In this document: positions 1 to 5,409 of the stretch, piece after piece
Numbering within the stretch: position 1 is the first letter of the stretch
How the letters are laid out: each line of letters starts with the position of its first letter
Made by a program: the position numbers and the translations under genes
Assembly (NCBI GenBank): GCA_038205135.1
Contig: JBBRCF010000148.1
Coordinates: forward strand, 1-7,758
Direction of reading: 5' to 3'
Length of the DNA stretch: 7,758 nt
Source of the DNA: UBA9554 sp038205135
GTDB lineage: Bacteria; Pseudomonadota; Alphaproteobacteria; Rhodobacterales; Rhodobacteraceae
Notes under the pieces: model-generated
Database searches by the model: none
What the model saw: only the letters and a program-made list of their open reading frames with translations
Told to the model about the DNA's origin: nothing

Positions 1-20
1 CTGTCTGACGCGGCTTTGAT

Positions 21-47
21 TTGCGACTGAGGCATTCCCGCCATAAT
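21..47 (+). promoter_or_regulatory. Candidate promoter for the L,D-transpeptidase gene
   Basis: A TTGCGA hexamer (21-26) is followed after 15 bases by CATAAT (42-47), which matches the sigma-70 -10 consensus at five of six positions. The spacer is two bases shorter than the ideal 17. A second -10-like hexamer, AATAAT, lies at 54-59 but has no good -35 partner. The area is locally AT-rich in a GC-rich window and sits about 50 bases before the gene start, which suits a promoter. This is weak pattern evidence only. Confidence 0.3.
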
Positions 48-97
48 ACTGTCAATAATGCCGGGTGCGACCCGGTTCCCGGACAAGAGGCATGCCC

Positions 98-712
98 ATG
101 AAAACCCCGACCCAATTTCCCAGACGTTCGTTTTTGGCTACCGGTCTTGCTGCCCTGGCGGCGCCTGCCTTGGCGCAGGTCCCGGACCCGATCGCACAGC
201 AACTGGAAAATGCTGCGACCATCGAGATGGAACGCGACCTGTCCAAAACGGTGCGCCGCAACACGTCGAGCTTTCGGACGCTGGAATGGCAGCCCTATTT
301 TTCGAATCTGACCAATGGCGCGATTCTGGTCGATATTGACAGCCGCGCGTTGCATTATTGGGAACCAACGGGCGTATACCATCTGTACCCGTCATCGGTG
401 CCACTGTCAGAGGATCTGACGCGCCGTGGCCGGACCGAAATCATCCGCAAGGTGGAAGGCCCGGAATGGCGCCCGACCCCGTCGATGAAAAAACGCAATC
501 CGGAGTGGCCCGATTTTGTACCGGCCGGACCCAACAACCCGCTGGGCAGCCACGCGTTGTGGCTGTCGTGGCAGTATTATCGCATCCACGGCACGCATGA
601 CACGCGCAAGATCGGCCGGCGGTCGTCCAACGGGTGCATCGGCCTCTACAATGAACATATCGCTCAGCTTTTTGCGATGACCAAGGTCGGCACGCAGGTG
701 TTGCTAATTTGA
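98..712 (+). CDS. Tat-exported L,D-transpeptidase (YkuD/ErfK family)
   Basis: Predicted periplasmic L,D-transpeptidase of 204 residues. The family forms 3-3 peptidoglycan cross-links or attaches proteins to peptidoglycan through an active-site cysteine. The catalytic signature is clear: HGT at residues 164-166, then IG and SSNGCIGLYN, with the nucleophile at Cys180. The N-terminus holds a twin-arginine signal (PRRSFL, residues 8-13), a hydrophobic stretch and an ALA|Q cleavage site near residue 26, so export through Tat is likely. The start at 98 is preferred because AAGAGG (85-90) lies 7 bases upstream. ATG 92 would be only 1 base from that site, and GTG 65 would precede it. No LysM or other wall-binding domain is seen. 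The next gene on the same strand begins 141 bases later. Family assignment is firm, but the substrate (peptide cross-link or protein anchoring) cannot be read from sequence. Confidence 0.92.
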   Translation: MKTPTQFPRRSFLATGLAALAAPALAQVPDPIAQQLENAATIEMERDLSKTVRRNTSSFRTLEWQPYFSNLTNGAILVDIDSRALHYWEPTGVYHLYPSSVPLSEDLTRRGRTEIIRKVEGPEWRPTPSMKKRNPEWPDFVPAGPNNPLGSHALWLSWQYYRIHGTHDTRKIGRRSSNGCIGLYNEHIAQLFAMTKVGTQVLLI

Positions 713-810
713 CGACATTCGGGCCGGCGTAAGGGCACCGCATTGAAGATGCATTTGCAATTTGGCCCCTTTGCTGGTTAAGACGGGAACTACGAGGTAA
801 GTCTTGGGTG

Positions 811-834
811 CTTGTCGCCAATTTTTGCGACAGG
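811..834 (+). promoter_or_regulatory. Hairpin in the leader of the small exported protein gene
   Basis: The perfect arms TGTCGC (813-818) and GCGACA (827-832) flank an 8-base T-rich loop. A G-T wobble and a C-G pair extend the stem outward to 8 pairs (811-834). The hairpin ends 9 bases before the GGAGG ribosome binding site (844-848) of the gene at 854. No T-tract follows, so it does not look like a terminator. It could stabilise the 5' end of the mRNA, bind a protein as DNA, or be chance. No clear sigma-70 promoter was found between 713 and 810. Confidence 0.4.
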
Positions 835-853
835 CGGATTTCTGGAGGATAAC

Positions 854-1036
854 ATGAAGAAAATCGTTCTCGCTGCTGCTCTGACCGCTGCTGCTTCGAC
901 CGCTTACGCCGGCAGCCTGGCCGCTCCCGTTCTGGAAGCGCCCGTCATTGTCGAAGAAGCCAACGCAAGCTCGTCGGGTGGCGTTCTGGTTCCCCTGCTG
1001 CTGTTGGTCATCGTCGCTGCTGCGATCGCCAACTGA
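854..1036 (+). CDS. Small exported membrane-associated protein of unknown function
   Basis: A 60-residue protein without a recognised domain. Residues 1-19 form a classical Sec signal peptide: MKK, a hydrophobic Ala/Leu core and AYA|G cleavage. A short acidic, Pro/Val-rich linker with VEE, then a Ser/Gly-rich stretch (about 39-43), lead to a strongly hydrophobic C-terminal segment (44-59, LVPLLLLVIV core) ending in Asn. After cleavage the mature protein would be about 41 residues, with a membrane-seeking tail. There are no Cys or His residues and no lipobox. GGAGG (844-848) lies 5 bases before the ATG. Ten of 17 Ala codons are GCT, unlike the GCG/GCC-rich neighbours, which suggests strong expression. 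A strong terminator follows at once, and hemH converges from the other side. Reality as a gene is well supported, but function is unknown. I have a vague memory of similar short proteins in Rhodobacterales but could not verify it. Confidence 0.85.
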   Translation: MKKIVLAAALTAAASTAYAGSLAAPVLEAPVIVEEANASSSGGVLVPLLLLVIVAAAIAN

Positions 1037-1058
1037 TCCACACTGGGACAGTGAAGTT

Positions 1059-1088
1059 AAAAAGGCGGTGCCCAGGCACCGCCTTTTT
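1059..1088. terminator. Strong, probably bidirectional intrinsic terminator
   Basis: Perfect 13-bp arms at 1059-1071 and 1076-1088 surround a CCAG loop. The core is GGCGGTGC/GCACCGCC, flanked by A5 on the left and T5-T6 on the right. Read on plus, a GC-rich stem is followed by a T-run, which ends the small-protein transcript 22 bases after its stop. Read on minus, the A-run becomes a T-run, so it can also end the hemH transcript, whose stop is 36 bases away. It is the only convincing terminator in the window. Confidence 0.93.
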
Positions 1089-1124
1089 TATGTCGCGGTC
1101 TGTGGATGCCCGCGTTGGGCCGGA

Positions 1125-2195
1125 TCAGCCGATCCAGCCTTTGAGGTTGTCAGCGATGACCTCGGACAACGCGGCGATATGCGCGTCGTCATCGTTCAGG
1201 CAGGGGATGTAGACAAAATGTTCGCCCCCGGCTTCTTCGAAACTTTCGCGAATCTCGCCGTTGATCTCTTCCAGGGTTTCGATGCAGTCGGCTGAAAATG
1301 CCGGCGCGATGACCGCGATGCGTTTTTTGCCGTCCTCCTTGGCCAGACGTGCGACCTCGTCCACGGTATAGGGCTTCAGCCATTCTTCGGGGCCAAACCG
1401 GGACTGGAACGTCGTCATGATCTGCGTCTTGTCCCAGCCCAGCCGTTCGCGCAGCAGGCGTGTGGTTTTCTGGCACTGGCAATGGTAGGGGTCGCCCTCC
1501 ATCAGATAGCGTTTCGGCACGCCGTGATAGGAACAGACCAGCAGTTCCGGCCGGTGTTCCTCGGCGGCATAGGCGCGTTCGACCGATTGGGCCAATGCCT
1601 CGATATACGTGGGGTGATCGAAGTAGGGCGGCACCGTGCGCGAGGCCGGTTGCCATTTTGCCAGCATCAACGCGCGGAAGAACTGGTCATTTGCCGTGGC
1701 CGATGTGGCGCCGGCATATTGCGGATAAAGCGGAAAGAACAGAATACGGGTGCAGCCCGCCTTGATCATCGCATCCACGCGCGACATCGTGGACGGGTTG
1801 CCATAGCGCATGCAGAAATCCACCATGACGTTGTCGCCAAACCGGTCCTGCATTGTCTGCGCGATCTTTGTGGTCTGGTCGCGCGTGATCGTCATCAGCG
1901 GGCTTTCGTCCTTGGCCTCGTTCCAGATCAGTTTGTAGTTCGCGCCGGATGTGAAGGGCCGTTTGGTCAGGATCACCAGCTGCAACAGCGGCTGCCAGAG
2001 CCACGGCGAATAATCGATGACCCGGCGGTCCGACAGGAATTCGTTCAGATAACGCCGCATCGACCAATAATCGTGATTATCAGGCGTGCCGAGGTTCGAC
2101 AGCAGCACACCGATTTTCTGCCGCGGGACCATGGGATGGTCGGGCGCGCCGTGTTCGGGGCGGGTCATATTGGTCTGCGACGTGGCATCAAGCAT
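1125..2195 (-). CDS. hemH: Ferrochelatase (protoporphyrin/coproporphyrin iron-chelatase)
   Basis: Ferrochelatase inserts Fe2+ into the porphyrin macrocycle at the last stage of heme synthesis, at the cytoplasmic face of the membrane. The 356-residue length is typical. Landmarks: the N-terminal LLSNLGTP (31-38), the family signature SYHGVPKRY with the metal-handling His224, then GDPYHCQCQKT, TFQSRFGPEEWL (262-272), and the C-terminal FSADCIETLEEI with Glu306, equivalent by motif to the second active-site acid. Cysteines occur at 221, 239, 241, 304 and 332. No C-terminal or CxxC-type cluster motif is evident, so a [2Fe-2S] cluster, present in some bacterial ferrochelatases, cannot be asserted. 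The start is supported by AAGGAG (2202-2207), 6 bases upstream. The gene lies 63 bases downstream of the NDUFAF5-like gene on the same strand and may share its transcript. It ends towards the bidirectional terminator. Confidence 0.97.
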   Translation of the reverse strand: MLDATSQTNMTRPEHGAPDHPMVPRQKIGVLLSNLGTPDNHDYWSMRRYLNEFLSDRRVIDYSPWLWQPLLQLVILTKRPFTSGANYKLIWNEAKDESPLMTITRDQTTKIAQTMQDRFGDNVMVDFCMRYGNPSTMSRVDAMIKAGCTRILFFPLYPQYAGATSATANDQFFRALMLAKWQPASRTVPPYFDHPTYIEALAQSVERAYAAEEHRPELLVCSYHGVPKRYLMEGDPYHCQCQKTTRLLRERLGWDKTQIMTTFQSRFGPEEWLKPYTVDEVARLAKEDGKKRIAVIAPAFSADCIETLEEINGEIRESFEEAGGEHFVYIPCLNDDDAHIAALSEVIADNLKGWIG

Positions 2196-2258
2196 CGTCG
2201 GCTCCTTACGGATGGAAAGGCGTGCATCAAACGGGACATAACCGCTGACGGGCGAAGG

Positions 2259-3071
2259 TCAATCTGGCAGACGCGTTTCGGGCACCTTCAGCGCATCGGC
2301 AAGCCGGTTTGACGCTGACCCGGGGCGCAAGGGCCGCGGTTGGCTGGCATCGGGGGCCCATCCGGTCAGAACCACGATTTCAAAGGTCGCGGGGATCCGG
2401 CCATCCGGGGTGGCGTAGTGGGTGGTGTAAATCTCGGCCGCACGCAGCAGCACCGCGCGCCGTGTCGGGTGGCGCAGGCGGGCGGCCAGCGCGTTGCCTT
2501 CGCCCATGGCGCGCAGGTCACGCATCAGATGCAGCGGAGACGCATAGGTGACGGTTAGCCGCATCGCATCCGCCACCGGCAGGGCCAGCCCCGCGCGTTG
2601 CAGCAGCGCCCCCATCTCGCGGATGTCGGCCATCGGCAGCACGCGGGGCGACAGGCCGCCAGTGACCTCTGTTTCCGCGATGGCCAGCGCCGCGCGCAGC
2701 TCGTGCAACGTCTGACCGCCGAGCGACAGGCCAATGAACACGCCATCCGGACGCAGGGCGCGGGCGCATTGGATCACCTGCCCCACCGGGTCATTGGCCC
2801 AATGCAACGACATCGCATGGATCACCAGATCGGCGGTGCCCTGCGACAGGTCCAGCGTATCATCGTCCGGCACCAGTTGCGCGGCGGGAAACAGGCTGAC
2901 CCACGGCGCGGCCACTCCGGTCACGATCTTGGGCGCCGTAAACGTCCTGTTAACCATGGCGAGGCGATCCTCTACCTCGGCTCGCACGGTGTCGTGCAGA
3001 AAGGTCGCGGTGGCGCGGGCGCGGTGCACCGCCAGCGCGGCGCGGTCGGTCAGAAGCGGAGGATGTGTCAT
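2259..3071 (-). CDS. NDUFAF5/BioC-like methyltransferase-fold protein with degenerate SAM motif I
   Basis: A 270-residue protein resembling the bacterial relatives of human NDUFAF5, a complex I assembly factor that hydroxylates an arginine of NDUFS7, and more distantly BioC. Family features are the N-terminal LTDRAALAVHRARA (7-20), the LHWANDPVGQVIQ block (89-101), ALRPDGVF (105-112), LGGQTLHELR (117-126), SPRVLPMADIREMGALLQRAGLAL in two blocks (141-164), the LMRDLRAMG segment (182-190) and ATFEIVVLTGWAP (228-240). The glycine-rich SAM motif I expected near residues 47-56 is missing: the sequence there is KIVTGVAAPW, with no DxGxGxG. It may therefore not be an active methyltransferase. No good Shine-Dalgarno precedes the start. 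The comF start lies only 24 bases away on the other strand, so its promoter must sit inside comF. Names such as BioC would overstate the evidence. Confidence 0.85.
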   Translation of the reverse strand: MTHPPLLTDRAALAVHRARATATFLHDTVRAEVEDRLAMVNRTFTAPKIVTGVAAPWVSLFPAAQLVPDDDTLDLSQGTADLVIHAMSLHWANDPVGQVIQCARALRPDGVFIGLSLGGQTLHELRAALAIAETEVTGGLSPRVLPMADIREMGALLQRAGLALPVADAMRLTVTYASPLHLMRDLRAMGEGNALAARLRHPTRRAVLLRAAEIYTTHYATPDGRIPATFEIVVLTGWAPDASQPRPLRPGSASNRLADALKVPETRLPD

Positions 3072-3095
3072 GCACCGTCACATAGGGCGCGCGAA

Positions 3096-3815
3096 ATGAA
3101 CATGCAAACCGCGCTGCATGTGCTGTATCCGCCGCGCTGTCTGGCGTGCGGCGTGGTGGTGGACAGCGATTTTGGCCTTTGCAGCGCCTGTTGGCGCGAT
3201 ACGCCCTTCATCGACGGGCTATGCTGCGATCTGTGCGGCGTGCCGTTGCCCGGGCAGTCTGATGTGGCGGTGCATTGCGATGAATGCCTGACCATCGCGC
3301 GCCCGTGGGATCAGGGGCGGGCGGCCGTGGTGTATCGCGATATCGGGCGGAAACTGGTGCTTGGGCTGAAACATGGCGACCGGCACGATATCGTGCGGCC
3401 GGCAGCGGGATGGATGGCGCGGGCGGCAAAACCGCTCTTGCGGGACGACACGCTGATCGTGCCGATCCCGCTGCACTGGCTGCGGCTGCTGAAACGCAAG
3501 TTCAACCAATCCGCGCTGCTGGCCAATGCGCTGGCGCGGGAAACCGGGCTGGAATGTTGCCCCGACCTGTTGCAGCGGCGGCGGCATACCCCGTCACTGG
3601 ACGGCAAGGGGCGCGAAGCACGGTTTGTCACGCTGGATGCCGCGTTGACCCTGCATCCGCGGCGGCGGCACCGGATTGCCGGTCGGTCGGTGCTGATCGT
3701 GGACGATGTTATGACCTCGGGCGCGACGCTGGCAGCGGCGGCGGACGCCTGCCGCGCGGGCGGGGCGCGTCACGTTGCCGTGGTGGTTCTGGCGCGCGTT
3801 GCAAAGGATACCTAG
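3096..3815 (+). CDS. comF: ComF family phosphoribosyltransferase-like protein
   Basis: A 239-residue ComF/GntX-type protein: an N-terminal double zinc-ribbon followed by a type I phosphoribosyltransferase fold. Zinc-ligand pairs are C15/C18, C29/C32, C44/C47 and C61/C64. The family motif RxFNQS appears as KRKFNQS (133-139), and the PRPP-binding loop is VLIVDDVMTSGATL (199-212). In naturally competent bacteria ComF helps internalised single-stranded DNA enter the cytoplasm and recombination. In many other bacteria the role is unclear, and no other competence gene is seen here. The start at 3096 has a weak AGGG (3084-3087) 8 bases upstream, and a second in-frame ATG at 3102 is possible. The open frame continues upstream, but that stretch is antisense to the methyltransferase gene. 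It is the first gene of a compact run, and grxC follows after 34 bases. Confidence 0.93.
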   Translation: MNMQTALHVLYPPRCLACGVVVDSDFGLCSACWRDTPFIDGLCCDLCGVPLPGQSDVAVHCDECLTIARPWDQGRAAVVYRDIGRKLVLGLKHGDRHDIVRPAAGWMARAAKPLLRDDTLIVPIPLHWLRLLKRKFNQSALLANALARETGLECCPDLLQRRRHTPSLDGKGREARFVTLDAALTLHPRRRHRIAGRSVLIVDDVMTSGATLAAAADACRAGGARHVAVVVLARVAKDT

Positions 3816-3828
3816 ATCGCGCAAGTTA

Positions 3829-3842
3829 TCCCGATATCAGGA
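3829..3842. repeat. Imperfect palindrome overlapping the grxC ribosome binding site
   Basis: TCCCGATATCAGGA is a 14-base dyad with one mismatched pair around the GATATC centre. It overlaps AGGAG (3839-3843), the ribosome binding site of grxC. It could be an operator or a weak hairpin, but a dyad of this length can arise by chance and there is no second copy in the short gap. Confidence 0.2.
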
Positions 3843-3849
3843 GCGCGCG

Positions 3850-4107
3850 ATGCAACCCGTCGAAATCTATACCTCGTCCTCTTGCGGCTATTGCCATGCC
3901 GCAAAACGCCTGTTGACGCAGAAAAACGTCGCATTTGTCGAACACAGCGTGGACGGCAAACCGGCGCTGCGATCGCAGATGATGACCCGCGCGCATGGCC
4001 GCCATACCGTGCCGCAGATCTTTGTCGGCAAGACGCATGTAGGCGGCTGCGATGATCTGTTTGCGCTGGACCGGGCCGGAAAGCTTGACCAGATGTTGCA
4101 GGGCTGA
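3850..4107 (+). CDS. grxC: Glutaredoxin 3
   Basis: An 85-residue, single-domain glutaredoxin, the usual length for Grx3. It uses glutathione to reduce disulfides and mixed glutathione disulfides in the cytoplasm. The thioredoxin-fold landmarks are IYTSSSCGYC with active-site Cys12 and Cys15, the cis-proline motif TVPQIF (53-58, Pro55) and the GSH-binding GGCDD (65-69). The active site is CGYC instead of the commoner CPYC: dithiol, but with the Gly found in monothiol CGFS glutaredoxins. The start is supported by AGGAG (3839-3843), 6 bases upstream, the best ribosome binding site in this run. The nitrilase-family gene starts 3 bases after its stop, so the two are almost surely co-transcribed and translationally linked. 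Confidence 0.96.
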   Translation: MQPVEIYTSSSCGYCHAAKRLLTQKNVAFVEHSVDGKPALRSQMMTRAHGRHTVPQIFVGKTHVGGCDDLFALDRAGKLDQMLQG

Positions 4108-4110
4108 CCG

Positions 4111-4941
4111 ATGCGTGCGGGAATGGTGCAACTGACGTCGGGCGATGACCCGGTTGCAAATCTGGCGATGACGCGGGCGTTTGTGCGCAAAGCCGCGCAG
4201 GGCGGTGCGCAGTTGGTCCTGACGCCCGAGGTTACGAATTGCGTGTCGCTGTCGCGCGACCATCAGCGGCGGGTTTTGCAACATCAGGATGACGACATCA
4301 CGCTGTCGGGGTTGCGGGCGGCGGCGGCGGACCACGGGATCTGGCTGGTCATCGGGTCGCTGGCGTTGAAAACCGGCGATGCGGAAGGGCGGTTCGCTAA
4401 TCGGTCGTTCCTGATCGGGCCGCAGGGCCAGATCGCGGCCCATTATGACAAGATCCATATGTTCGATGTCGATGTGTCGGCGACCGAAACCTACCGCGAA
4501 TCGTCCGGCTATCGGCCCGGTGACCGGGCCATTCTGGCGGACACGCCGCTGGGCCGGATCGGGATGACCGTCTGTTATGACATGCGGTTTCCGCATCTGT
4601 ATCGCGCGCTGGCGCAGGCGGGCGCGGAAATCCTGTCGGTGCCGTCGGCGTTTTCGCCGGTCACGGGGGCCGCACATTGGCATGTTCTGCTGCGGGCCCG
4701 TGCCATCGAAACCGGGTGTTTCGTGCTGGCCCCGGCGCAAACCGGCGTGCATCCGCAGCAAGATGGGCGCGAACGGCGGACCTATGGGCATTCTCTGGCG
4801 GTTGCCCCCTGGGGCGAGGTGCTGGCGGACGCGGGCACCGATCCGGGCGTGACATTTGTCGATCTGGATCTGGCTGCGGTCGCCGATGCGCGGCGCCGCG
4901 TTCCGTCGTTGCGGCATGACCGCAGCCACGCGGGGCCCTAG
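4111..4941 (+). CDS. Nit-type carbon-nitrogen hydrolase (possible deaminated-glutathione amidase)
   Basis: A 276-residue member of the nitrilase/amidase superfamily. The Glu-Lys-Cys triad is visible: Glu40 in LTPEVTN, Lys114 in YDKIHMFDV and Cys155 in VCYDMRFP. An additional conserved acid, Glu130, lies in TYRESSGY. The IHMFDVDV and CYDMRFPHLYR context is that of the Nit1/NitFhit branch, whose studied members hydrolyse deaminated glutathione, a transaminase side product, to alpha-ketoglutarate and Cys-Gly. The glutaredoxin gene just upstream is in keeping with a glutathione-related role, but the substrate is inferred. The start at 4111 has AGGG (4100-4103) 7 bases upstream inside the end of grxC. 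The stop TAG is followed with no gap by the ATG of the MarR gene, and grxC, this gene and the regulator all share one reading frame. Confidence 0.93.
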   Translation: MRAGMVQLTSGDDPVANLAMTRAFVRKAAQGGAQLVLTPEVTNCVSLSRDHQRRVLQHQDDDITLSGLRAAAADHGIWLVIGSLALKTGDAEGRFANRSFLIGPQGQIAAHYDKIHMFDVDVSATETYRESSGYRPGDRAILADTPLGRIGMTVCYDMRFPHLYRALAQAGAEILSVPSAFSPVTGAAHWHVLLRARAIETGCFVLAPAQTGVHPQQDGRERRTYGHSLAVAPWGEVLADAGTDPGVTFVDLDLAAVADARRRVPSLRHDRSHAGP

Positions 4942-5409
4942 ATGCCGGACTCGCCGAACGCGCCGATCAACGCCTTTACCGTCGCCCTGTTCAGCGAATT
5001 GCTGACCATAGACCAGATTCTGCGCAACCGTCTGACCCGGGTGTTGCCGGGCGGGATGGAGATCAGCCATTTTTCGGTGCTGAACCATCTGGCCTTTGGC
5101 ATTACTGAACGCACCCCGGCGCAACTGGCGCGGTCTTTTCATGTGACGCGCGGCGCGATGACCAACACGCTGGGGAAATTGGAATGGGCTGGTTACGTGC
5201 ATATCCGGCCGGATTGGGACGATGCGCGGCGCAAACAGGTATCGATCAGCCCGACCGGGCGGCAAGCGCGCGATGCGGCGCTGGCCGCGATCAGCCCGGT
5301 GTTGACCGATCTTTTCACCAGGATGGGCGAGGACAAGGTGCGCGCCGTTGTCCCCACGCTCCGCGAGTTGCGGATCAGGCTGGAAACCGACGCCGATCAC
5401 CCGCGATGA
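4942..5409 (+). CDS. MarR family transcriptional regulator
   Basis: A 155-residue MarR-type winged helix-turn-helix protein, the usual family length. Helical dimerisation segments lie at both ends (about 10-35 and 108-148). The helix-turn-helix spans about 57-82: RTPAQLARSFHVTRG, then the recognition helix AMTNTLGKLE. The wing follows at 89-106 with the family Asp-x-Arg pattern (DDARRKQVSISPTG). There is no cysteine, so thiol oxidation of the OhrR type is excluded. Translation probably couples to the preceding amidase: the start codon directly follows its TAG, with only GGGG (4932-4935) as a ribosome binding site. The ligand and targets are unknown. Regulators at an operon end may control the operon itself, but the promoter lies far upstream near comF. 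Its stop directly touches that of ubiG on the other strand. Confidence 0.93.
   Translation: MPDSPNAPINAFTVALFSELLTIDQILRNRLTRVLPGGMEISHFSVLNHLAFGITERTPAQLARSFHVTRGAMTNTLGKLEWAGYVHIRPDWDDARRKQVSISPTGRQARDAALAAISPVLTDLFTRMGEDKVRAVVPTLRELRIRLETDADHPR

Noticed and set aside
785..810. GGGAAC as a -35 element of an EcfG-type stress promoter before the small-protein gene
   Set aside because: No CGTT-like -10 element occurs 16-17 bases downstream, so the two-part motif is not met.
1482..2312. A 276-codon open frame on the plus strand
   Set aside because: It is antisense to hemH, is rich in Arg and His, and has no recognisable domain or ribosome binding site.
2598..3095. An upstream in-frame extension of comF by 166 codons
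   Set aside because: The extension is antisense to the NDUFAF5-like gene and has shadow-type composition. ComF family proteins begin close to the first zinc-ribbon cysteines, as with the start at 3096.
3826..5400. A 524-codon open frame on the minus strand
   Set aside because: It lies antisense to grxC, the amidase and the MarR gene, which share a frame and all carry clear family motifs. The predicted product is rich in Arg, Pro, Gln and His, as shadow frames in GC-rich DNA are, and shows no motif.
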